A stretch of DNA of 15,603 bases from positions 1-15,603 of the forward strand of contig JBBRGG010000059.1 of assembly GCA_038240875.1 (NCBI GenBank). Direction: 5' to 3'. Source of the DNA: JBBRGG01 sp038240875. GTDB taxonomy: Bacteria > Planctomycetota > Phycisphaerae > Phycisphaerales > UBA1924. The notes beneath the pieces were generated by a model. The model saw only the letters and a program-made list of their open reading frames with translations. It had not been told where the DNA came from and searched no databases. Shown piece after piece: positions 1 through 6,553 of this stretch. A program made the translations under genes and the position numbers. Each line of letters opens with the position of its first letter. Positions within the stretch are counted from its first letter, which is position 1.

Positions 1-73
1 CCTGCCGGGCGGCCCCCGCGCCCGCCCCGGCCCCCCCCCCCCGCCCCGCGGGGGCCCGCCCCCCCCCCCGGCG
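1..73. other. G/C-only low-complexity tract, probably a contig-end artefact
   Basis: From base 4 to base 73 there is not a single A or T, and there are C runs of 12 (31-42) and 11 (59-69). The composition changes abruptly at about base 74 to ordinary mixed sequence. No open frame or periodic repeat explains it. A collapsed or low-quality read end at a contig boundary is the simplest explanation. A genuine extreme GC repeat cannot be excluded from sequence alone. Confidence 0.6.
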
Positions 74-134
74 TGGACACCCTGTTTTGAGTACGTTTAC
101 GATTAAATGAGGGAAATGGTTGGTTCAGTATGGT

Positions 135-149
135 TCATTCAAAGAATGA
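135..149. promoter_or_regulatory. Short dyad upstream of fapA-like gene, possible operator
   Basis: TCATTC-AAA-GAATGA is a perfect 6-bp inverted repeat with a 3-base centre, about 100 bases before the start codon at 251. The surrounding DNA is AT-rich (a TATATAAC stretch follows near 157), as expected of a promoter region. I see no convincing -35/-10 pair, so operator function is only a guess. Confidence 0.2.
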
Positions 150-250
150 TAGCAAGTTATATAACAGTATTCGATAGACGGTTTCATGGGTGCTATTCAA
201 GATACCGATAGATAGTAAGTTCTAGGTGGGGTAGGCTATAAGGATTTATT

Positions 251-1768
251 ATGCAATCAAAGATCGAACCTCAGGTCAGAATTTCGCAGGACGCTTTGGA
301 AGCGGTGCTTGTCGCGGCAAAGGGAACGGCTGCCGACGTGCTTGCGCCAATGGTGTTGCTGGAGAAGTTAAAACAGGCGGGCGTGGTGATTGATGCGGCG
401 GTGACCGCTGCGGTGGTCGCATTTTCGAGCGCGAGCATTGGATCGCAGGTTAATGTGTCGATGGTTGTGGCAAAAGCAAAGCCTGGCGTGCCTGGCGAAG
501 CGGGAAATATCGAATTTGTGCCGGGGATGGACCCGCGGAAGCTTGAGATGATCGACGCGGTGACAGTTGAGAAACGCTCGGAAGCGATATCAGATCATTA
601 TGCAGGAAGAGCATATTGCTCGGTGAAAGTTGGAACACGGATCGGGACGATGATCGCGCCCAAGGCTGGAATAGCTGGCAAGGACGTGTGTGGGGGGGAG
701 GTGCTTTGCATGGGAGCGGCGTCAGAGATCACGCTTGGGCCGTCGCTGCAATGCGGCGCGTTGGGAGCGATCACCGCGACTACCGATGGTATATTGGTAT
801 TGAATAGCGGGACTCTCGCGGTCTCGCGAATGCTTGAGATTGCTGGGTGCGTTGACTTCAAAGTCGGGCATATTGAGCTGGACGGAGACGTGTTGATCGG
901 TCAGGGAGTTAAACCTGGGTTTAAGGTGCATGCGACAGGGATGATCACTATCAGCGGGCTAGTTGAAGGGTGTGAAATTGACTGCGGGAAGGATTTGAAG
1001 GTAGATGGGGGCATTGTCGGGAATGGTGGCAATGCTGGTGGGTCGCTGCGCGTAAGTGGGAATGCGGCGGTGCGATACGCCGACGGAGTGTGTGGGACAA
1101 TTGAGAAGTCACTTCGAGTCGAGAGCGAGTTAACGAACTCGACGTTGACCGTTGGCGAGAACTTTGACGCGACAAACGCGTCGGTATTTGGGGGGGAATT
1201 GACGATCACGGGATCATGCCGGGTCAAGTCGCTTGGTTCGGAAGGATTCAGGCCGACTCTGCTGGTGTTGGGGGACGTGCCTTTGTATGTGCAACCTAGG
1301 CGTAAATTGGCGATAGCGGTGGCGATGCTTGACACGAAGATCGAGGCGTTAGCAAAGGAAGAGAAGCTGATCCTGACCAATCCAAGGCCTAGAGCGTCGG
1401 ATCGAGAACGACTGACGGAGTATGCGTTTGAAGTTTCGGAATTGACGCGCGAACGCAAGAACATAGCCGAAGACCTTGCAAAGATTGACGCAGCTATCGC
1501 TACACGAACCACGCTCAACGTTGAAGTGACCAAGGCAATCTATCCCAAGGTGCGCATACGTATCGGCGCGGTTGAGGCTGAGTTTACTAAATTGGTCAAA
1601 GGTCCGGTGCAGATCTTGTGGGATGAACAGAAGAATCTTGTTTGCAAGGTTGGATCAGCGTTGCCTGTACCGCTATCGAGCATGGCGACGATTCGATCAA
1701 CGCAAAGTACACCTGTGGCGACGAGTAGCCTGAACGTGCCCAAGGTTGCGAAGCCAGCTGCGGCGTAA
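251..1768 (+). CDS. FapA/DUF342 family protein (flagellar assembly protein A-like)
   Basis: A 505-residue protein of the FapA (DUF342) family. Known family architecture: an N-terminal domain, a central right-handed beta-helix and a C-terminal coiled coil. Here residues 136-151 (APKAGIAGKDVCGGEV) match the family hallmark. Residues about 205-335 are Gly/Val-rich strands such as GDVLIGQGVKPGFKVHATG and GGSLRVSGNAAV, typical of the beta-helix. Residues about 355-420 are charged and helical, fitting the coiled coil. The C-terminal 30 residues are Ser/Thr/Pro/Ala-rich and probably disordered. The ATG at 251 is preceded by AAGGA at 240-244 with six bases spacing, which supports the start. Family members have been linked to polar localisation, flagella and surface polymers, but no biochemical activity is established that I could assign. 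No flagellar gene is adjacent; the nearest neighbours are PilZ and chemotaxis proteins, so a signalling or motility role is an inference. Confidence 0.88.
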   Translation: MQSKIEPQVRISQDALEAVLVAAKGTAADVLAPMVLLEKLKQAGVVIDAAVTAAVVAFSSASIGSQVNVSMVVAKAKPGVPGEAGNIEFVPGMDPRKLEMIDAVTVEKRSEAISDHYAGRAYCSVKVGTRIGTMIAPKAGIAGKDVCGGEVLCMGAASEITLGPSLQCGALGAITATTDGILVLNSGTLAVSRMLEIAGCVDFKVGHIELDGDVLIGQGVKPGFKVHATGMITISGLVEGCEIDCGKDLKVDGGIVGNGGNAGGSLRVSGNAAVRYADGVCGTIEKSLRVESELTNSTLTVGENFDATNASVFGGELTITGSCRVKSLGSEGFRPTLLVLGDVPLYVQPRRKLAIAVAMLDTKIEALAKEEKLILTNPRPRASDRERLTEYAFEVSELTRERKNIAEDLAKIDAAIATRTTLNVEVTKAIYPKVRIRIGAVEAEFTKLVKGPVQILWDEQKNLVCKVGSALPVPLSSMATIRSTQSTPVATSSLNVPKVAKPAAA

Positions 1769-1940
1769 AAGAATATCTTTCTTGAATAGAAGGTAGCTTT
1801 GTAAGTGCCTTCGCATGCGATCAGCTCAGTGCGCAATTCTGTTGGTAAATTGCGAGAAAACCTTATACCTGCCGCGCGCACTCTTCGCAGCAAGAATATG
1901 TTTTTTAACTGAAAGTCATGCGTGTGTTGCGCATGCAAGG

Positions 1941-2008
1941 CAGCGCGACGCTGGTCGCAAGCGAAGACTCGCACCTATGGCACGCATGGTACGCATGCCG
2001 CTCATGCG
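1941..2008. repeat. Pair of short hairpins (CAGCG/CGCTG and CGCATG/CATGCG)
   Basis: CAGCG-CGA-CGCTG (1941-1953) is a 5-bp perfect stem, followed at once by TCGC-AA-GCGA (1955-1964). CGCATG-CCGCT-CATGCG (1992-2008) is a 6-bp perfect stem with a 5-base loop. The short stems alone could be chance. Their value is that they sit next to two much longer inverted repeats. Confidence 0.4.
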
Positions 2009-2102
2009 CGTAGGCGAACAACATCCCGGTGACATCGAGCGTATTGAGACCAATTGCGCGACCGGGCCGCGGGCAGGGCGTGGCATTGTGTGGGGCTTCA
2101 GG

Positions 2103-2139
2103 CATGAACGCGTACATCCACATGCTAAACGCGTTCATG
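2103..2139. repeat. 11-bp perfect inverted repeat, 15-base loop
   Basis: CATGAACGCGT at 2103-2113 is exactly complementary to ACGCGTTCATG at 2129-2139, separated by 15 bases. No T-run follows on either strand, so it does not look like an intrinsic terminator. It lies about 335-370 bases beyond the end of the fapA-like gene and a similar distance beyond the end of the chemotaxis gene. Confidence 0.7.
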
Positions 2140-2239
2140 AAGATGATAAGGGACGGGATAAGCCTAGCAATCTAGTGATGACGCTCATACATCAAGCAGG
2201 GCGTTACATGCGCCGTTTACAAGAGATGCTGACACAATT

Positions 2240-2274
2240 TTTCGGCGCTGAAACTACACACTTGCGCGCCGAAA
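2240..2274. repeat. 9-bp perfect inverted repeat, 17-base loop
   Basis: TTTCGGCGC (2240-2248) pairs perfectly with GCGCCGAAA (2266-2274). A T-run immediately precedes the left arm (2238-2242), so on the minus strand the hairpin would be followed by an A-then-T-type run (GCGCCGAAAAATT). This gives weak resemblance to a minus-strand element, not a clear terminator. It lies about 240 bases beyond the stop of the minus-strand chemotaxis gene and could be a distal termination or processing site. Confidence 0.55.
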
Positions 2275-2511
2275 GTCAACCTGGAAGTGCGGTGGTGGGC
2301 GTATGCGTGGAGCCTTTACATCAGCAACCGCGTCTTCGATGAGTGCTTACACATGCACGTCGTTAGCGTAAATGCCACGCAGCAGATCGTGTCGGAGATT
2401 ATTAGTTTCGTCTAAGATTGCTTCCACTTCACAACGTACCATGCAAGTTAACCCGTGTTACGTGATGTACTTGATGTTTGCACACGACAGGATTGTCCTT
2501 ACTTCGCGCGA

Positions 2512-4473
2512 TCATGCGGCGACGGGCGTTTCCATGCGTGCCAATTGAATAATGGACTGGATTGCTTCCTGATCAACCGTAATGAACTGCAGGCCGACTT
2601 GATTCGTGTTGTTCTTTCGGCGTACCCAGCAAACTCGCGCTGTGACGTCTATTGATCGTGAAGCGTGGGTGATGGAAAGATTGAGTGTTTCACCATTGGT
2701 AGGCTTTGAACGATCAAGAACTATGCGGGCTCCAGCCATAGAAAGGTCGGCGACCACACCGATGGAGGATGTAACATTGTTGACCGTATGCCGCTCGATG
2801 ATCGACGCCGGGCTTCGGCGATCGAGCTGGAATTTTTCGAGCATGACACGAATAACTTGGCCAGAACTCTGGAGGTCGATTGCGGCGTTGGCAATTAGAT
2901 CTGTTGCTTGGCTTGAATCTCCGATGCTGTCAGCAACCACTACGGTGCGTTCGCGAAGTCGCTCAACGGTGTTGGATTGATCCGTCGCATCGTTTGAAAT
3001 GCGACCAATCGTGTCTCGAACTGAGTCAGTTTGAGTAACAATGCTGCACAAGCTTTCACCAGCATTCGTAGCGCGCTCGACGCCCGAATTCACCTGCGAA
3101 AGGCTCTCGGCGGTACGCGAACCAACGGAACTGGTATCTTGCCGGATCTGCTCGATCTCGCGTGCGATTTCTGCTGTTGCATTAGTGGTGCGGTCGGCAA
3201 GCTTTCGAACCTCGTCGGCAACGACGGCAAATCCACGCCCGTGGTCACCCGCACGAGCCGCTTCGATAGCAGCGTTGAGGGCCAGGAGATTCGTCTGATC
3301 GGCAATATCGTTGATGACGTTGATGATCTTACCGATCTGCTGGCTTCGACCGCTGAGCGACACGACCGCTGCATCAACGGCTTTGGCGGTTGAAGCGATA
3401 GCCTCGATGTCGGAGATGGTTTGCTTGACAATTGCGCTTCCTTCGGATGCCGCAACACCGGCTGCCTGTGCTCTTTCGGTCGCACTCTTGGCAAATATTG
3501 ACATCTGGCTCACGGTTTTCGAAACATCGCTGACTTCGCTGGCAATCTCGCGAATTTCCTTGGTTTGAACGCGCATCGTTTGAGAAAGTTCTTCGCCCGA
3601 CGACGCGATGATTGTCGAGCTTCCAAGCACGTGGCTGATCGTGCTGGACATTTCGTAGACGAGGTCGTGGACACGCTTTGAAAACGCGTTGAACGCATTC
3701 ACGAGATGGGCTGCTTCATCGTTGCCCGTGATGTCAACGATGCGGGTGCGTAGATCGCCATCACCTTGCGCGATCGCAAGCATGCGGGCAGTGACGGCGT
3801 TCAAGCGTTTCTTCGTAAATTGCGAAAACAAGACGAGGCTCAGGCCGATCATCATGCTTATCACACTTGCGAACGCGACCAGAAAGAAAACCTCCGCACG
3901 GGCTTTGGTCTTGCCGTTGGTGATCTTTGATTCGGTATAGACGTTGGACTTAGCAACCGCGTCGAGTGTCTTTGCAAGGTGGCCGGCGAATATGGGTCCA
4001 ACGACATCCTGAAACGCCAGCGCGGCTGCGGCGTTATCGCCTTGCTCGATCTTGTCGATAACTTCGCGCTGGCCAACTTCGACGACCTTAATCGCTGTAG
4101 GTGCGACATACTTGACGATTGCTGTGTTGAGCACGGAATCATCGATCGACACTTCCCAGATTTTCTGCCGCGCAATTGCAGTTTCAGACCATGTGGCAAG
4201 CTGCTTGCGTGCGTCGCGAGCTGCTTCGGGCGTGCCAAGATTGATCGCCGACTGCATGATGACCATTGGCTCGAGGGCGTGCAATGGTGGTGGCAGGATG
4301 TCAGCGAGAAGGTCTTTGGCTTCGTAGATTTCTTGTGCGATCGGCCCTTCGACGCCGACTATGGAGATCGTGTGCCAAGAAAATACCGTGACGCCACCAA
4401 GCGTCATGGCCACACAGGCCGCTGAAAGCATCAACAGCCGCGATATAGTTACACGCTCAAAGATGAATCGCAT
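2512..4473 (-). CDS. Methyl-accepting chemotaxis protein with C-terminal PilZ domain
   Basis: A 653-residue transmembrane chemoreceptor. Seen: TM1 at about residues 12-32; a periplasmic segment of about 160 residues, mostly helical, between the membrane spans; TM2 at about 194-216; a HAMP-like linker at about 217-272 (ending near NAFNAFSKRVHDLV); and a signalling coiled coil at about 280-545 with the conserved hairpin tip around 388-425 (DIADQTNLLALNAAIEAARAG, then GRGFAVVADEVRKLA). This tip contacts CheA and CheW in known receptors. Residues about 550-653 form a PilZ-like domain with D576-L-S-M-A-G581, the (D/N)xSxxG motif. The expected RxxxR is incomplete: RR at 552-553 has Ser, not Arg, four residues on. 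Binding of cyclic di-GMP is therefore uncertain. The frame is open to 4617, but the ATG at 4473 has a good ribosome site and is followed directly by a short basic segment and TM1, so I prefer it. No cheA, cheW or cheB is in the window. Confidence 0.92.
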   Translation of the reverse strand: MRFIFERVTISRLLMLSAACVAMTLGGVTVFSWHTISIVGVEGPIAQEIYEAKDLLADILPPPLHALEPMVIMQSAINLGTPEAARDARKQLATWSETAIARQKIWEVSIDDSVLNTAIVKYVAPTAIKVVEVGQREVIDKIEQGDNAAAALAFQDVVGPIFAGHLAKTLDAVAKSNVYTESKITNGKTKARAEVFFLVAFASVISMMIGLSLVLFSQFTKKRLNAVTARMLAIAQGDGDLRTRIVDITGNDEAAHLVNAFNAFSKRVHDLVYEMSSTISHVLGSSTIIASSGEELSQTMRVQTKEIREIASEVSDVSKTVSQMSIFAKSATERAQAAGVAASEGSAIVKQTISDIEAIASTAKAVDAAVVSLSGRSQQIGKIINVINDIADQTNLLALNAAIEAARAGDHGRGFAVVADEVRKLADRTTNATAEIAREIEQIRQDTSSVGSRTAESLSQVNSGVERATNAGESLCSIVTQTDSVRDTIGRISNDATDQSNTVERLRERTVVVADSIGDSSQATDLIANAAIDLQSSGQVIRVMLEKFQLDRRSPASIIERHTVNNVTSSIGVVADLSMAGARIVLDRSKPTNGETLNLSITHASRSIDVTARVCWVRRKNNTNQVGLQFITVDQEAIQSIIQLARMETPVAA

Positions 4474-4880
4474 TACGTAGCTCCCGCCTTTCCATGAACA
4501 AACCTTAATATTTGCAGATATTACAAAATCGGGAATAGGTCCGAGATACTTCACTGTAGTAATGTATAGATGAGTGAAATAGTTATTCACGAACGAACAG
4601 ATCCAACCCTTGTTCAAGGATGTGAAGTATATCTTTCACGCTACGCTTAATGTACATGGATAGCCCGGGTATAAAAGCGCTATTGTGTATCATGCGCTGC
4701 AACACAGCTATTGAAGCCAGCATCTCGAATTTAGCGTATTAGATGATCAATCGTTGTGACTCATCCACGCTGATGAAGCGATGTGTACGTGCGTGAGCAA
4801 CGAACAACAGGGAAGTGCGGCGAGCGCTTCCTTATAGGTGTAATGTGCTGGTATATGTGTGTGAGGAAGGCGTAAGCCTA
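4474..4880. other. Intergenic region upstream of the chemoreceptor
   Basis: About 400 bases separate the chemoreceptor start from the end of the PilZ gene; both genes point left. The half nearest the chemoreceptor is AT-rich and should hold its promoter. I see no convincing -35/-10 or sigma-28 pair. A small AGGC-GTAA-GCCT stem (4868-4879) directly after the PilZ stop is too weak to call a terminator. Open frames crossing the region are shadows of the flanking genes. Confidence 0.5.
4481..4485 (-). promoter_or_regulatory. Ribosome binding site deciding the chemoreceptor start
   Basis: On the minus strand GGGAG lies seven bases before the ATG at 4473. The frame extends 48 codons further upstream, but no comparable site precedes that longer start, and the extra residues would put an odd hydrophilic stretch in front of the first membrane helix. 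Confidence 0.7.
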
Positions 4881-5279
4881 TCAAGCGGCGCGTTGCATAC
4901 GTCCACCGGAGATCTGGCGAAGCAGGCGTTCGCGATCGCCAGCGCGAGCAAAGCGAGTGAAGACGACGGCCATGCGGGCGGGGCCGAGTTCATCGTCATC
5001 GAGCCAGATCACATTACCAAGTACGAAAATTGAGCGGCCAGGTCCAAGGTCGGGGCACTCGGTCCAGTGGTTATTTGGAAGAGTAACTTGGAGAGCGATA
5101 GGGGTTCCGGGCTCAATGCCTCGATCAAGTTCGAACTGGATACCGCCTTCGCTGATGTTGTACGCGTGACCATCCAGCGTGAAGTGTTCGGAATCGAGCA
5201 ATCGAACCGAGATAGGCGTGTACATCGGCGCGAGTTGGAAACGCTCGTAGCGACGACGGTTGCACTCGGCGGTAGTCAC
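4881..5279 (-). CDS. Stand-alone PilZ domain protein (predicted cyclic di-GMP receptor)
   Basis: A protein of about 132 residues made almost entirely of one PilZ domain, a fold that binds cyclic di-GMP. With the GTG start, the N-terminal arginine cluster NRRRYERF supplies RxxxR, and YNISEGGIQF supplies NxSxxG about 30 residues later. Both ligand motifs are complete, unlike those of the neighbouring chemoreceptor. The rest is a beta-barrel-like series of strands with GNVIWLDDDE and ARMAVVF. No membrane segment or signal peptide is seen, so it is probably cytosolic. Start choice: the frame opens with TTG at 5285, but GGAG at 5287-5290 sits seven bases before GTG at 5279, giving better spacing than for TTG. 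There is no partner enzyme next to it. Its position behind the chemoreceptor suggests a shared signalling theme, though a gap of about 400 bases argues against tight co-transcription. Confidence 0.85.
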   Translation of the reverse strand: MTTAECNRRRYERFQLAPMYTPISVRLLDSEHFTLDGHAYNISEGGIQFELDRGIEPGTPIALQVTLPNNHWTECPDLGPGRSIFVLGNVIWLDDDELGPARMAVVFTRFARAGDRERLLRQISGGRMQRAA

Positions 5280-5654
5280 GGCCAATCTCCGGATGGAAAC
5301 CTACTGCTCTCGGGAAGGCATCCTGCCTTGGAAACCTTGAGCCTTAAACATGTATCGGTGGGTGTGAGCGTCGAGTTCAGGATTGGTGTACGATTTTTTC
5401 TCAAGATTATCAATTTGTCGATGTCTGGTGACCTCGGATGAGCCAGTGTGATTTTTATGGCTTGGCAGCAAACTGATCAGAGAACCAGAACCATTCGTGG
5501 CCTTTGGCGGTAAAGAATGTGGAAGTCGTGGCGGATTTGGAACGTGTGCTTTGCGTTGGAGGTACGCGTGTGAAATTTAGCATCGAATCGTGCGCAAGAG
5601 CCCGTTGTGTTGCATGCTTCGTTCTCTGAAGCGGCAACTGGTATGATAAAGAAC
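5280..5654. other. Intergenic region between divergent genes, with a small hairpin
   Basis: This region of about 370 bases separates the minus-strand PilZ gene from the plus-strand zinc-ribbon gene, so it should contain promoters in both directions. AAGGCA-TCC-TGCCTT (5315-5329) is a perfect 6-bp stem about 35 bases before the PilZ start and might sit in its mRNA leader or be an operator. A TATGATAA word near 5641, just before the downstream gene, resembles a -10 element without a clear -35. Overlapping open frames here are short and have no family resemblance. Confidence 0.4.
5287..5290 (-). promoter_or_regulatory. Ribosome binding site favouring a GTG start for the PilZ gene
   Basis: Minus-strand GGAG is seven bases upstream of GTG (5279-5277) but only one base from the TTG at 5285. 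The spacing supports GTG initiation. Confidence 0.5.
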
Positions 5655-6446
5655 ATGCTTGCAACCCAACCATCTCAGTTGTTGAATTGCGAAGCGTGCG
5701 GCTATGACCTCACGGCAGTAGAAGATACTCAAGTTGCTGGAAAGACTAGTGTTTGCCCAGAGTGCGGTGAACCGGTGGCCAATTCGCTCCCACAACGGCG
5801 AAGCGGCACATATTGGCAGAATCGACCAGGACTTTTCCCGCTTGTGTGTACGTGGTACGACGTGCTTCGGCACCCCACGCGGACCTTTCGCAAGGTGCGT
5901 ATCGAGAAGCGCCACGCGTGGAAGTTGCTGGTGATTAATAGCGTGATCACCGCGTTTTTGCTCGCGGATCCGTGGGTTGGCGTGCTCGCGGGCGATCCGG
6001 TTCGTGCGGCTCGGGGTGGAGAAGCGGAGCTGCTCATCAAAGGCATTGGGTACGCCGCCTACACATTGCTCATCACCCTCGCCATCATTGGTTTAACGCT
6101 AATCGAGATTCGTGGGGTTCGCTTTTTCTCGAATCGGCATGGGTGGAAGCTGTCAGAAAACGCCGCGTTGCAGGTGTGTGCGCATGCGAGTGTTGGGTGG
6201 ATTTTTTGTGGACTCTTGTCGCTGCTTGGAATGGCGACGATGACAGCGCTCGCGCTGAAGACCAAGATTATCCCACAGACGCATCTTGATCTGACGCCGA
6301 TCATCCCGGTACGGGTGATGTGGCATGACGCGTTGGGATTTGTGTTTGTCGTCGGCGGATATCTGCTTGGCATGGTGATCTTTGAGACGCTGGCGTACGT
6401 GGGTGTTCGGCAGTGCCGGTTTGCCAACGCGCCGACTCGGAAGTGA
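5655..6446 (+). CDS. Zinc-ribbon plus multi-pass membrane protein (Yip1-like layout), function unknown
   Basis: A protein of 263 residues from the chosen start. Residues 12-38 hold a zinc ribbon: C12-x-x-C15-G-Y-D-L and C34-P-x-C37-G. A linker of about 50 residues carries an arginine/lysine-rich stretch (75-90, HPTRTFRKVRIEKRHAWK). Four hydrophobic segments follow at about 91-112, 127-150, 172-200 and 224-250. This layout resembles planctomycete proteins that join a CxxCGYDL ribbon to a Yip1-like membrane domain. I know of no assigned reaction for them. The frame is open from an ATG at 5607, and another ATG lies at 5643. None has a clear ribosome site. I chose 5655 because it leaves a compact N-terminus just ahead of the ribbon. 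The next gene, an exporter, lies about 75-110 bases downstream on the same strand and may be co-transcribed. Confidence 0.8.
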   Translation: MLATQPSQLLNCEACGYDLTAVEDTQVAGKTSVCPECGEPVANSLPQRRSGTYWQNRPGLFPLVCTWYDVLRHPTRTFRKVRIEKRHAWKLLVINSVITAFLLADPWVGVLAGDPVRAARGGEAELLIKGIGYAAYTLLITLAIIGLTLIEIRGVRFFSNRHGWKLSENAALQVCAHASVGWIFCGLLSLLGMATMTALALKTKIIPQTHLDLTPIIPVRVMWHDALGFVFVVGGYLLGMVIFETLAYVGVRQCRFANAPTRK

Positions 6447-6457
6447 TGCCGGACGAA

Positions 6458-6527
6458 GCAAACCCAGCTTGATGCAAACCTAGCTTGATGCAAAACTGCT
6501 TTATATGAACCTAACATGGTGTGAACC
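6458..6527. repeat. 16-bp tandem repeat, decaying over four copies
   Basis: The unit GCAAACCTAGCTTGAT occurs at 6458-6473 (one mismatch) and 6474-6489 (as written). Two diverged copies follow at 6490-6505 and 6506-6521, and a partial TGAACC ends it. It fills the space between the zinc-ribbon gene and the exporter and runs into the upstream candidate start codon of the exporter at 6521, which helps explain the lack of a ribosome site there. Confidence 0.7.
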
Positions 6528-6553
6528 GCGTGAAGCAAGACACCGCGGTCTTT

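Larger units (their letters stand above)
1769..2511. other. 743-base gap without a convincing gene, rich in inverted repeats
   Basis: The stretch between the fapA-like stop and the chemotaxis gene stop is open for 175 codons on + (1815-2342) and for shorter lengths on -. None of the translations resembles a known family: they are rich in Arg, His, Cys and Met and have no coherent hydrophobic or domain pattern. The DNA instead shows a run of dyads (1941-1953, 1992-2008, 2103-2139, 2240-2274) and dense CGCATG/CATGCG words between 1811 and 2008. It could be a structured RNA, a decayed gene or a repeat-derived spacer. I cannot decide between these. Confidence 0.5.

Noticed and set aside
901..1533. 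210-codon minus-strand frame inside the fapA-like gene
   Set aside because: It is the antisense shadow of a clearly recognisable FapA/DUF342 coding region.
1905..2138. Minus-strand frame suspected to be a decayed transposase or membrane protein
   Set aside because: I tried to match it, allowing frameshifts, to the HxH region of IS200/REP-associated transposases. The match needed several arbitrary frameshifts and no flanking ends were found.
1815..2342. 175-codon open frame on + in the inverted-repeat-rich gap
   Set aside because: The translation is rich in Arg, His, Cys and Met with no coherent fold or family pattern, there is no ribosome site, and the frame crosses the inverted repeats. 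More likely a chance opening.
4474..4617. 48-codon N-terminal extension of the chemoreceptor
   Set aside because: It would place a non-conserved stretch before the first membrane helix, while ATG at 4473 has GGGAG at proper spacing.
5455..5673. 72-codon minus-strand frame upstream of the zinc-ribbon gene
   Set aside because: No family resemblance, and it overlaps the start region of a clearly coding plus-strand gene.
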